Part shown: piece after piece, positions 1-9,240 of the stretch
Layout of the letters: each line of letters begins with the position of its first letter
How positions within the stretch are numbered: position 1 is the first letter of the stretch
Origin: Bacteroidia bacterium
Lineage (GTDB): Bacteria > Bacteroidota > Bacteroidia > Palsa-965
Reading direction: 5' to 3'
Length of the DNA: 64,000 nt
Assembly: GCA_025454955.1 (NCBI GenBank)
Contig: JALONL010000010.1
Span: 1 to 64,000, forward strand
The notes under the pieces: model-generated
Seen by the model: only the letters and a program-made list of their open reading frames with translations
Database searches by the model: none
Told to the model about the DNA's origin: nothing
Position numbers and translations under genes: made by a program

Positions 1-109
1 AGGTATTGCACCTGGAGCATCGCATAGGTAACCCTCACTGTTGGCTTTTTAAAACTCGTAAATTTTCTGGTACAAGTCTAAAGGAGGCATCGCGCCCAAG
101 GGCTTTTTC

Positions 110-180
110 AGAGCGAGAATTCAGAGTGAGAGCGAGTTCTCAGAGCGAGAGTCCAGAGTGAGAAACAGAGCGAGAGCGAG
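110..180. repeat. Low-complexity direct repeats of CAGAG(C/T)GAGA
   Basis: cagagcgaga / cagagtgaga / cagagcgaga / cagagtgaga / cagagcgagagcgag read directly. Confidence 0.7.
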
Positions 181-214
181 TTTTTGGTGCGGGCGGGGAG
201 GGGAGGATGTTATC

Positions 215-237
215 AAAGATCAGCTTCGCTGATCTTT
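215..237. terminator. Perfect hairpin AAAGATCAGC-TTC-GCTGATCTTT
   Basis: 10-bp perfect inverted repeat with 3-nt loop. Confidence 0.55.
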
Positions 238-287
238 TGGATGCGGGGGATTTTCCGGTTTTTTGGGGGGGACAGCTTCGCTGTTTT

Positions 288-318
288 TTGTCACAATTTT
301 ATGGAATTTTTGTGACAA
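288..318. repeat. Inverted repeat TTGTCACAA...TTGTGACAA
   Basis: 9-bp perfect inverted repeat, 13-nt spacer. Confidence 0.6.
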
Positions 319-384
319 GATTATTCCTGTAGACGGCTAAAGCATTGGGGTGCAAAGTCACAGACTTTGTTCAGTTTAGCGGGC

Positions 385-492
385 GAGTTTAGGACAGCTT
401 CGCTGTCGTAAACTCTTCGCAGCCTGCGGCTTTTTTACAGCTTCGCTGTCGTAAACTCTTCATAGCCTGTGTTTTTTACAGCTTCGCTGTTT
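385..492. repeat. Tandem array of ACAGCTTCGCTGT hairpin units downstream of the LTD gene
   Basis: units at 394-436 and 437-477 plus partial copy from 478; first sits in GAGTTTA-G-GACAGC-TTC-GCTGTC-G-TAAACTC (385-415). Confidence 0.7.
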
Positions 493-493
493 A

Positions 494-3400
494 TTACAGC
501 CTTTCGGCGAGGACGCAGGCGCGTTTGTATCGTTTCACTTCGCCGTTGGGGTTGAAGGCTTCGAAATAAACCACATACACGCCGTTGCGGGCTTTGGTGC
601 GGTCGTCCATGATGCCGTCCCACGAGAATGTGCCGCCTTCGGTGCCGAGGAGTTCGCTGCGGATGAGTGTGCGTACCAGGCGGCCGCGCTCGTCGTAAAT
701 GGTTACGTTGGCCACATAGCCGGGGCGGTCGAAACTGTAGCCGATGTTGAGCACATCTTCAAAGCCATCGTTGTCGGGCGAGAAAACGGTGTTGCCGAGG
801 GTGATGGCTCCGTCGTCGGCAGGAGCTGCGCTGTATTGCGAGTTGCGCTGTGTGGGTGTGCCAAAGCCCGATGTTTCGGCGGCGGAGTGCCAGTTGGTGG
901 CATCCTGCGTGGAACGCTCGGTGTCTATGCGTTCGAGCGTTACGCCCTTGGTTTCATTGAGCAGGGGGAAATGCCAGTCGCCGCTGTACACCAGGCGGTC
1001 GATGATGCGGAAGCCGGTGTCGGCAATAATTACAATGTCGCCGTCAATGTTCATCGACGGGATGTTGTCCATGTCGAGCAGGCGGTCGCGGTTTATGCCG
1101 GCGGGATATTGAGCGGCCACGGCATTTCCGTCTTCACTCAGCACCACATATTCGCCGGGGAAAAGCAGATAGCCGTCGGGGGCAATTACATTTATTTCTT
1201 CGAGAATGTTGGCAATGGTGTCCTGCGTACACAGCACCATTGAGCCGAGGTCAATTACTTTTTGCGAACGGTTGAACAACTCCACAAAGTCCACACCGCC
1301 GTCGAGCGGATCGGGCAGTATTTCGTTAATTACAATGTCGTTTGCAGCCACGGGCTCGGGCAGGGCAAAGGATGCAGTGGTGGTGCTTACGGGATTTCCC
1401 ACACAATCTGTAAGCTGCGTGGAAACTGTAACCGTGTATATAATTCCCGGCGACAGCAGCGAAAGCAGTTTTAAATCCACCCGGCTGAAATCATTGCCCA
1501 GCGGCTTTACCTGAAACGGTGTGCCAATGCCGTTGCTGATGTTGTAACGCGTTACATCGGCCGCCGAAGCACTGTCTAAAGGCTCGGAGAAAAAGAGGCG
1601 GATGCTGTCGGCGGTAATTACTGCCACACGCTGCAAACGCGGAGCCAGCGCATCGGGATTGGCGGCGTAGTTGCTGTTTTGTGCGCCGGGCGTGCCTCCG
1701 TCTATGGTGGCCGCGGCGCGCCAGTTTACGGCAGCAGCGCAGGGATTGAGCGGATCAATCTGTTCGAGCGACCAGCCGCCGTCGGCTCTATTGGCATCCA
1801 CATACCAGGTGTCTTCGTAGCTCACGCTGTGTTGCAGCAGGCCGCGGTTGGTGCGCAGGGCAATGGTGCCGGAGGTGTTGGTGATGGACGGGAAGCCGCT
1901 CATTGCCGAAAGGTTGATGCTTCCGAACTGACCCGGCGCAGCATCGTCAACCAGCGCAATGTAGCCGTTGGCCGGAAGCCAGGCATTGGTAATGGTGCGC
2001 GTGGTGGTGCCTACGGTGAACTGCCAGCCATCGAGATAAATGAGGTACGGCGTGGTGTTGTGCAGTTCCACGTATTCCTGATTGGGCAAATCCTGCGGCG
2101 GATCGGGATCGGCCATGATTTCGTTGATGACCACATCGAAGGGCTGCACAATGTAGTAGGTAAATGTGCCGGTGTTGGCGGCTATTACGTTTCCGGCACA
2201 GTCGGCGAGGTTGCTGAATGTGGCGGTGTAGGTAACCTGGTTTTGCAATGCCGTGCCAAGCGTAAGCGTAACACATTGCAGCGTGGCGGTGTCGTAGCTC
2301 AGTGCCACGGGTGTGCCAATGCTGTTGCTTATGCTGTAGTTGCTGAGCAGCAGCAACTGGGCCGGGTCTATGGCTTCGTTGAAGCAGAGGATGACGTGGA
2401 CACTGTCGGTGGCATAGGTGTAAAGCAGTTGCGGAGCAGTTACATCGGGCGAGTTGTTGAATACGCTGTTTTGCGCGCCGGGTGTGCCGCCGAGGCTGTT
2501 GTTCGACGCAATCCAGTTGCCCGAAGGTGCGCAGCCGCCGCCGATAGCCGGGTTGATGAGTTCGAGTGTCCAGCCGCCATCGTCTTTTGCACCGTCGCGG
2601 TACCAGCTAATGTCGAAACGTACCGAGTCTATCGGGTTGGTGCCGTCGGTGAGTGTGAGCAAATCGCCGCTGTTGTTGATGGATGGAAAGCTGCTGAGTC
2701 CCAGTGTGGGGCCAAGCGGGCTGAACAAAGCCGTGTCGGCATTGGCGCAGAGTATGAGGTAGCCGCCGCCGGGAATTACGTAATTGCCGAATGTGGCGGT
2801 GGAAGAACCATCGGTAAGCTGCCAGCCGTTGAGGTTGAAATTGTTGGCGGTGCGGTTGAATAGTTCCACAAACTCCGCATTGGGCAGCGCAATCTGCGGC
2901 GAAGGATCGGCCATGATTTCGTTTATCACCACATCGCGGAAACCTGCGCCCACCACTGTAAACCACTGAAATGTGGCGGTGGCTGTGGTAATGGCGTTTG
3001 CACTGGCATCTTCCACGGCGGTAACCGAGAGGGTGTAGTTTACGGCGTTGGCAAAACTGCTGGCAAAGGTAAGATGCACCAGTGCAGGGTTGCTGCCATC
3101 ACGCACGGCTGCCGATGGTGTGCCAATGCTGTTGTTTACGCTGTAGTTTGCAGCGTTTTGCGAAGTGGCCAGACTCACCGGCTCGTCAAACAATACGTCC
3201 AGCTGCGTGGCCGAAATTGCGGTGGCCGATACAAGCTGCGGAGCGGTAGTGTCAACCTGAATGGGTCCGGCATAAATATCGTCGAAGTAAAAACGGGTGA
3301 TGTTTGATATTGTGTATCTGCACCACATGCCCATGTAGTTGCATGTGGTGTGTGTATTGTCGGTTACAGAGCCTTCGGGGAGGAATGTATTGCCGCCGAG

Positions 3401-3949
3401 CGTGTCGGAGTAAAGATTCCAGAGCCCGGCATTGTTGCGTGTAAGTTTAATGCGCAGTACATTGTTGCTGGCGGCGCAGTGTGCGGGAATACCGTCGATA
3501 ATTTTGGTGTGTGTGGTGCCCGATTGTTCCCACAAATCCACACTGTCGAACGAGCCGTTTTCGCCCAGACGTACGTAGTAGCCGTTTACGGGGCCTGCCA
3601 GGTTGCTTACGTCAGACACTACATAAAACCGGGCGTTGTTATTGTCAGACGGAGCAAAGTTGAGGCGGATCCAGAACTGCCATTCGGCATTGCCAATAAA
3701 CGGCGAGGGCAGCGAGAGGTATGAAGTATCGGCAGCAGTGCCGTTTAGTTGCAACTGAAACGAGGCATTTACGAGAAACATGGAGTTGTCGCCGCTCCAG
3801 GTGGGATTATTGGTAAAGTCGCCGTCGCCGAAATTATCGGTAATCTGGGCAGCCAGCGGGGCAGCCTGCAGGGTAAACAACAGCAGGAGAAGATGGTAGA
3901 AACGCATGCCAGTTGAGGGTTCTCCTGTAAAGATAAGAGAATGACGCAA
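494..3949 (-). CDS. Secreted multi-lamin-tail-domain protein with Ig-like domains and FlgD-like/T9SS-type C-terminus
   Basis: repeated VINEIMADP...ELFNR/ELHN...L.GWQ...NSGDLLTL...GGTPGAQNS motifs; C-term VFSPDNDGFEDVLNI..VTIYDERGRLVRTL. Confidence 0.8.
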   Translation of the reverse strand: MRHSLIFTGEPSTGMRFYHLLLLLFTLQAAPLAAQITDNFGDGDFTNNPTWSGDNSMFLVNASFQLQLNGTAADTSYLSLPSPFIGNAEWQFWIRLNFAPSDNNNARFYVVSDVSNLAGPVNGYYVRLGENGSFDSVDLWEQSGTTHTKIIDGIPAHCAASNNVLRIKLTRNNAGLWNLYSDTLGGNTFLPEGSVTDNTHTTCNYMGMWCRYTISNITRFYFDDIYAGPIQVDTTAPQLVSATAISATQLDVLFDEPVSLATSQNAANYSVNNSIGTPSAAVRDGSNPALVHLTFASSFANAVNYTLSVTAVEDASANAITTATATFQWFTVVGAGFRDVVINEIMADPSPQIALPNAEFVELFNRTANNFNLNGWQLTDGSSTATFGNYVIPGGGYLILCANADTALFSPLGPTLGLSSFPSINNSGDLLTLTDGTNPIDSVRFDISWYRDGAKDDGGWTLELINPAIGGGCAPSGNWIASNNSLGGTPGAQNSVFNNSPDVTAPQLLYTYATDSVHVILCFNEAIDPAQLLLLSNYSISNSIGTPVALSYDTATLQCVTLTLGTALQNQVTYTATFSNLADCAGNVIAANTGTFTYYIVQPFDVVINEIMADPDPPQDLPNQEYVELHNTTPYLIYLDGWQFTVGTTTRTITNAWLPANGYIALVDDAAPGQFGSINLSAMSGFPSITNTSGTIALRTNRGLLQHSVSYEDTWYVDANRADGGWSLEQIDPLNPCAAAVNWRAAATIDGGTPGAQNSNYAANPDALAPRLQRVAVITADSIRLFFSEPLDSASAADVTRYNISNGIGTPFQVKPLGNDFSRVDLKLLSLLSPGIIYTVTVSTQLTDCVGNPVSTTTASFALPEPVAANDIVINEILPDPLDGGVDFVELFNRSQKVIDLGSMVLCTQDTIANILEEINVIAPDGYLLFPGEYVVLSEDGNAVAAQYPAGINRDRLLDMDNIPSMNIDGDIVIIADTGFRIIDRLVYSGDWHFPLLNETKGVTLERIDTERSTQDATNWHSAAETSGFGTPTQRNSQYSAAPADDGAITLGNTVFSPDNDGFEDVLNIGYSFDRPGYVANVTIYDERGRLVRTLIRSELLGTEGGTFSWDGIMDDRTKARNGVYVVYFEAFNPNGEVKRYKRACVLAERL

Positions 3950-4246
3950 TCGGGAATGCTAATTTCGGGTTATGAAATTGGGAAAAACAGGGGCTGGGAT
4001 TGGTTTTGTATATGGGGTAATTTTTATCGCCGGAAAAATCGGCACATCTTCTCGTTGAATAACAGCCACAAAGACAGTAAGTTAAAAATAAAAATTGGGG
4101 GTTTGGGGGAAGGGACTTGACAAGGGGTGTGGGGGTGTTGTACTTTTGGGGGGAGGATTAAGGAATGCTTTGTTGAGGCAATGAATGCCGTGTTTTGTTT
4201 AACAGATTGTATTTTTGTTTTTAGTACATTGTTTTAATACATTTTC

Positions 4247-4843
4247 ATGCACACCACAAAAATCACCACTTTTCAGGTCTCTTCCTTTCAGAATAACGAA
4301 GTTTTTCAGAAAGTGGGCAACGTGCTGGCTTTTTTTGCGGGCAGGATTCCCGATTTATACATTACCAAACTTTCCAAACTACTATACATTCTCGACGAAC
4401 TTTCCATTAAAGAAATAGGAATGCCCGTTACCGGGCTTGAGTATAAAGTAGCGCAGGCCGGGCCGCTGGCGGCCAATGTGTGGAGCTCTCTTCGTTATAA
4501 CGAAGGGCATTTTAACCAGTTTATCCACGTTTATGCCGGGGTAAACTGGCTTAAAATTTCGCAGAATCCGCAGTTTGCATTTAATGAAAATCTTTTCACC
4601 GAGTTTGAACTGGAATTGCTGGAAAATGTGGTAAAGAATTTCGGGGAAATGAATACCGAAAAACTGATTGATTATACACACTCTGCCAGTTCGCCGTGGC
4701 ATTTTACCAAAGAAAAATACAATATCAGCTTCGAAAAAGGCGAGCCCAATGTGACCAACATAAACGTTGATTTTTCATTGCTTCTGGATAACGACGTGAA
4801 GAGACAAAATTTTGATTCTTTTTTCGAGAGCCTTTCATTTTAA
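4247..4843 (+). CDS. Panacea (DUF4065/SocA-like) domain protein, putative antitoxin
   Basis: VGNVLAFFAGRIPDLYITKLSKLLYILDE..MPVTGLEYKVAQAGPLAANVWSSL resembles DUF4065 core; 16 bp upstream of next gene. Confidence 0.65.
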   Translation: MHTTKITTFQVSSFQNNEVFQKVGNVLAFFAGRIPDLYITKLSKLLYILDELSIKEIGMPVTGLEYKVAQAGPLAANVWSSLRYNEGHFNQFIHVYAGVNWLKISQNPQFAFNENLFTEFELELLENVVKNFGEMNTEKLIDYTHSASSPWHFTKEKYNISFEKGEPNVTNINVDFSLLLDNDVKRQNFDSFFESLSF

Positions 4844-4858
4844 TTTCTCATTGCTTTT

Positions 4859-5347
4859 ATGTTTCTACCGAGGCGGATTCTTTACATCAGAAATTTTGAT
4901 TTTGGCGACGAACATGCAGAGCGAAACAAGTACCTCATTGTACTGCATAAAGTTGATGATACCTATATACTGGTTTCTTTAACCACCTCAAAAGATCATA
5001 TTCCGGAGCGTCTGATTCAAACAGAGAAACGTTGTTTGCGGGAGGCAGAAAACAATATTCATTCCTATATTTTTCCAAAAGAAAAAGTAGTGGGAAATAA
5101 CGGATTCTCTTTTCCGAGAAACACATTCATTGACATCAACAAATCGCAGGTTTTTCAAAAAGAACTAAGTCATCTCGCGGTTAAGTATATCGACAGCGGA
5201 CTTACAGAAGAGAAAGACAGTTTAAATGAGGAAGAGTATCACAACCTCCTTTATTGTATTTCTAAGGCAAGGCATATTCCTGTGGGGATTAAGCGACAAA
5301 TAGAGTCGGTGTTGAGTGAATATTACTCGCGCGAACAGGTAAACTAG
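4859..5347 (+). CDS. PemK/MazF-like putative toxin partner of Panacea protein
   Basis: RRILYIRNFDFGDEHAERNKYLIVLHKVDDTYILVSLTTS resembles SH3-like PemK/MazF N-terminus; small ORF after antitoxin candidate. Confidence 0.5.
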   Translation: MFLPRRILYIRNFDFGDEHAERNKYLIVLHKVDDTYILVSLTTSKDHIPERLIQTEKRCLREAENNIHSYIFPKEKVVGNNGFSFPRNTFIDINKSQVFQKELSHLAVKYIDSGLTEEKDSLNEEEYHNLLYCISKARHIPVGIKRQIESVLSEYYSREQVN

Positions 5348-5363
5348 TTTCTCTATACTTCGC

Positions 5364-5747
5364 TCATTTCCCCTGCCCGGATATTGAGGTAATATTTTCC
5401 GATACAAACCTCATCAAATCCTCCAATTCAAAAGCATTCATGCGTTCGGCCTCAATCCAGAGGCTATATTCATTTCCCTGCTGCAAAAACGCCGCCGGTA
5501 GTGTGTCGCTGCTGCGGCCGGTAAGTTGTTGCCATTCGTCGCGGTGCAGGAATTTTACCGGCAGCGGTAATGTGGCAATGAAGTCTTTCCACTCTTTCAC
5601 CATCGAAAATGTGCCGTAGGTAATTTCGCAGAGTTTGCAGGGATAGGTGGATGGCGAAATGATTTTATGCAGAAAGTCGAATGCGGCGCTGGTAATTTTT
5701 GCGTCGGCATTGTACACGAAAATCAGAGTATGGACAGAGTTGGGCAT
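5364..5747 (-). CDS. Conserved hypothetical protein (CKLC motif)
   Basis: 127-aa ORF with plausible composition. Confidence 0.5.
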   Translation of the reverse strand: MPNSVHTLIFVYNADAKITSAAFDFLHKIISPSTYPCKLCEITYGTFSMVKEWKDFIATLPLPVKFLHRDEWQQLTGRSSDTLPAAFLQQGNEYSLWIEAERMNAFELEDLMRFVSENITSISGQGK

Positions 5748-5819
5748 AATTTGGAAGAAATAGTAAATGATATACGGGGAAACGGGCTTCGGGCGTTTGA
5801 TTTTTCGTACAATAATTTA

Positions 5820-6815
5820 TTATTTGAACCGAAATGTGTGTGCGAGCTTCCTAAAATCAGCAATTTCTGTACTGTCTTTGTCCTGACAGCCGGCAGTAAG
5901 TACAAAAACTTGTTTATCGTTTCGAACTAACATGATATAGTACCTTCTCGGGTAGTTGTATTTGTTAATTGTACTGAATTCAGTTTCAAACGCATTGATT
6001 CCATCTGCCGGAACTTTTTGAAAATAAAATTGATGCGTTATTTCCTTCTCCCTTAATTTAAGTATGTCTTCTACTAAATCTGCCAGAAGTGCTTTAGTAT
6101 TTGTGTCTGGTTGAATAAGCTCATTATTACGTTTATATATTACGAAGTACGGTGCCAGTGTATCTGATAAAGAAAAACGGGTGTTTTTTCTTTTCAAATT
6201 TATAAAATCCAATCCCTTTTGTACAACTTCGAAGCTGCTCCCTTTAGTGTTCATCGTAAAGGAGTTATAGTGCAAAAAATCGGGATCAACAGTTGTATCT
6301 CTTATAAAAGAATGAAATGCTACCCGAAGTGGTTCGAGCAATTTAGAGGAGTCCTTAGTTGGAAAAGTGCAATAGAGAGTAGAAAAATAGCTTTCATTTC
6401 CTACGAATAAGACGACTTTTATCTCATCTCCTGAATAATCTATTCGCTCCACATATCTTGCCGAGTCTTCGTTAATTTTAAAACGTTCATGTCTCAGTAA
6501 ATTCTTATCAGGATAGAATAAATATTGTGAAGTTTCGCGTTCTATAACTTTATAATAGCTGTTAACATTAATCTCATTAATTGAAATATACACTGAGCTG
6601 TCAAAAACTAATTTTGGTTCATTTTCACTCAACTCAAACCCCGGAGGTGGTATTAAAAAAATATGGGAAGCGGGAATATGAATATGGCCCGGAGTAATTA
6701 TTCTTTTGGTGGATTGCGGATTTTGATCGCCGCATGATTCGGTTAAACACAGGTATGTTACACTTAGCAAAAAAACTAACGGCAAGGAATAGCGCGCAAA
6801 CAGATTTACTTTCAT
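5820..6815 (-). CDS. Hypothetical secreted protein/lipoprotein
   Basis: N-terminal hydrophobic signal followed by ESCGDQ. Confidence 0.6.
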   Translation of the reverse strand: MKVNLFARYSLPLVFLLSVTYLCLTESCGDQNPQSTKRIITPGHIHIPASHIFLIPPPGFELSENEPKLVFDSSVYISINEINVNSYYKVIERETSQYLFYPDKNLLRHERFKINEDSARYVERIDYSGDEIKVVLFVGNESYFSTLYCTFPTKDSSKLLEPLRVAFHSFIRDTTVDPDFLHYNSFTMNTKGSSFEVVQKGLDFINLKRKNTRFSLSDTLAPYFVIYKRNNELIQPDTNTKALLADLVEDILKLREKEITHQFYFQKVPADGINAFETEFSTINKYNYPRRYYIMLVRNDKQVFVLTAGCQDKDSTEIADFRKLAHTFRFK

Positions 6816-7025
6816 AACCGGGATTAAGAGGCTCCTTGAAAAGGAAAGATGAATATACAGAAATACACCCTTTCAACCTACAGCCGGTATAAGAGCAGAT
6901 GAACCGTTATGTGGTTTTGTTTTTCTGTAATAATCAGTTCTTCGTCTGTTTCCAACACTTATCAAAAGAGCGGCAATAATATGCCCGATCCTGCTACATT
7001 TGCACTGCCTGCAACTAAACACACC

Positions 7026-8009
7026 ATGAAAGTAGCTCTTGTGGGTGCCACCGGCCTGGTGGGCACCAAAATGATGGAAGTACTCAGGGAAAGAAATTTC
7101 CCGGTAACCGAATTTATCCCGGTAGCTTCTGAGAAATCGGCGGGGAAACAACTTGAATTTGGCGATAAATTATACACCATAGTTACTCCGCAGCAGGCGG
7201 TGGAGATGCGGCCCGATATTGCCCTTTTTTCGGCAGGCGGCAGTGCTTCGCTGGAGTGGGCGCCCAAATTTGCGGAAGCAGGCACTATCGTTATCGACAA
7301 TTCCTCGGCCTGGCGCATGGATCCTTCCAAAAAATTAGTGGTGCCCGAGGTAAACGGCCACGTACTTACGGCCGATGATAAAATTATTGCCAACCCCAAC
7401 TGCTCCACCATTCAACTGGTGGTGGCGCTTGAGCCGTTGCGCAAACGTTATGGCATTTCCCGAATTGTGGTTTCTACCTACCAGTCGGTTACGGGCACGG
7501 GTAAAAAGGCCGTAGATCAGCTCATGAACGAACGGGCGGGTGTGGAAGGCGAGAAAGCCTACGCCTACACCATCGACCTGAACGTGATTCCCCAAATCGA
7601 CGTGTTCCTCGATAATGCCTACACCAAAGAGGAAATGAAGATGGTGAATGAAACCAAAAAGATCATGGGCGATGATTCGATACGCGTTACGGCCACCTGC
7701 GTGCGCATACCGGTAATGGGCGGCCACAGCGAATCGGTGAATGTGGAGTTTGAACAGGAGTTCGATCTGGCAGAAGTACGCAGCCTGCTTGAGTCGGCTC
7801 CCGGCGTTACGGTTATCGACAATCCGGCCACGCAGCAGTATCCCATGCCGCTCATTCATGCCAACAACCACGATGCGGTATTTGTAGGCCGCATCCGCCG
7901 CGACGAAACCCAGCCGCGCACACTCAATCTCTGGATTGTATCAGACAATCTCCGCAAAGGTGCGGCCACCAATGCTGTGCAAATTGCCGAGCTTCTGCTG
8001 AAGAAATAA
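7026..8009 (+). CDS. asd: Aspartate-semialdehyde dehydrogenase
   Basis: MKVALVGATGLVGTKMMEVL...NPNCSTIQLVVAL...RIPVMGGHSESVNVEF; track ORF begins upstream at 6909. Confidence 0.93.
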   Translation: MKVALVGATGLVGTKMMEVLRERNFPVTEFIPVASEKSAGKQLEFGDKLYTIVTPQQAVEMRPDIALFSAGGSASLEWAPKFAEAGTIVIDNSSAWRMDPSKKLVVPEVNGHVLTADDKIIANPNCSTIQLVVALEPLRKRYGISRIVVSTYQSVTGTGKKAVDQLMNERAGVEGEKAYAYTIDLNVIPQIDVFLDNAYTKEEMKMVNETKKIMGDDSIRVTATCVRIPVMGGHSESVNVEFEQEFDLAEVRSLLESAPGVTVIDNPATQQYPMPLIHANNHDAVFVGRIRRDETQPRTLNLWIVSDNLRKGAATNAVQIAELLLKK

Positions 8010-8030
8010 TTCGTTCACAATACCACATAC

Positions 8031-8065
8031 AAAGGCCGCAGAAACGTTTCCGTTTCGCGGCCTTT
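8031..8065. terminator. Bidirectional terminator hairpin
   Basis: AAAGGCCGC-A-GAAACG-TTTC-CGTTTC-GCGGCCTTT between convergent asd and lspA. Confidence 0.75.
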
Positions 8066-8122
8066 GTACCATCATCAAACGAATCGGCCACAATCGGGCC
8101 TTTCTGCGGGCGATAAAAATGG

Positions 8123-8155
8123 AAAAACGACGCATCAATGTGAAGCGTCGTTTTT
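8123..8155. terminator. Bidirectional terminator hairpin
   Basis: AAAAACGACGC...GCGTCGTTTTT, 11-bp perfect stem. Confidence 0.75.
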
Positions 8156-8175
8156 TAGTATAACCTTGTTGATGT

Positions 8176-9138
8176 TCAGCTTACAATTGGCTCATCGCTG
8201 TCGGCCGGTTTGGGGGTGGAGCCGGTTTCTGAAATTGTGTTTTCGCCAGATTCTGATTCCTGTGCTGCGGTTGTTTCGGCAGTTGAATTTTCGGTTGTTT
8301 CGGGCTGTTCAACCACTGCGGGTACAAACACCGGTTCGCGCTGCAACATGCGGAAGAAGCCAAAGCCAATGGCTGCCGAACCGAGAAACGCCAGCGTAAG
8401 TGTAAGCGTACTCAGCGGGTGTGTGCTGCCAAACATGCTCAGCAGCGTGAGCGAAAGGAATGAACTGATAAGAAACGCCACCACGCCAAAGAACGCATTG
8501 GAGACCATAATTTTGCGTTCGCTCAACTGCTCCTGCACACCGTACAAACGACGCTGGAAAATGATGAGCAGGAATACGCCTATGGAAATGGAGGCATCGG
8601 CAATGTTAAATACGGGGCGGAAGAAAATTACTTCATCGCCGTTCCACTCGCCGGTATAAACGGGGAAGTAAAACATATCCACCACACAGCCGTGCAGAAA
8701 CGAACTGTAGCCCTGGCTGCTTAGTTGTGCCACGCCGCCGTAGTTGAGGTACATTTCCAGTTCGGTATCATAGGTGGTGCCTTTGTCGAAAATCATTCCG
8801 TAAAAAGCACTGTCGATAATATTTCCCAGCGCACCGGCGAGTATGAGCGACACGCACACGATAAGCAGCGGACGCACCTGTTTTTTAAACAGCGTGAAAA
8901 GGTAATAGCCAATTCCTGCCACGGCGAGGATACGAAATATGCTGAGCACAAGTTTGCCGGTGGTGCCTTCGGTAAATTCGAGTCCGAAAGCCATGCCGGG
9001 GTTTTCCACAAAGTGCAGATGAAACCAGTTTCCTGCAGTGCGATAAGATTCGCCGAGGGTCATGTGCGTTTTGATCCAGAGCTTAATGCCCTGGTCGATG
9101 CAGAGAACGGCGAGAATAATGGCCAATGCTTTTTTCAC
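8176..9138 (-). CDS. lspA: Lipoprotein signal peptidase II with C-terminal membrane extension
   Basis: VENPGMAFG, GNIIDSAFYG, FNIADASISIG LspA motifs; extra hydrophobic segments and Ser/Thr/Glu tail. Confidence 0.88.
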   Translation of the reverse strand: MKKALAIILAVLCIDQGIKLWIKTHMTLGESYRTAGNWFHLHFVENPGMAFGLEFTEGTTGKLVLSIFRILAVAGIGYYLFTLFKKQVRPLLIVCVSLILAGALGNIIDSAFYGMIFDKGTTYDTELEMYLNYGGVAQLSSQGYSSFLHGCVVDMFYFPVYTGEWNGDEVIFFRPVFNIADASISIGVFLLIIFQRRLYGVQEQLSERKIMVSNAFFGVVAFLISSFLSLTLLSMFGSTHPLSTLTLTLAFLGSAAIGFGFFRMLQREPVFVPAVVEQPETTENSTAETTAAQESESGENTISETGSTPKPADSDEPIVS

Positions 9139-9186
9139 GGCAGCAAAGATGCAACAAATCGGTCAAAGCCGGGTGTATAAACGAAA

Positions 9187-9212
9187 GCCGCCGCAATGAA
9201 AATCGCGGCGGC
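9187..9212. repeat. Hairpin GCCGCCGC...GCGGCGGC between dksA-like gene and lspA
   Basis: 8-bp perfect inverted repeat, 10-nt loop. Confidence 0.55.
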
Positions 9213-9240
9213 AGTTTAAAAATTGTGTTAAAAATCAGGT

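Noticed and set aside
385-492. CRISPR array
   Set aside because: Repeats are hairpins in back-to-back units with no variable spacers and no cas genes nearby.
1679-2863. 394-aa plus-strand ORF
   Set aside because: Antisense to the LTD protein; Val/Gly/Ala-rich shadow composition.
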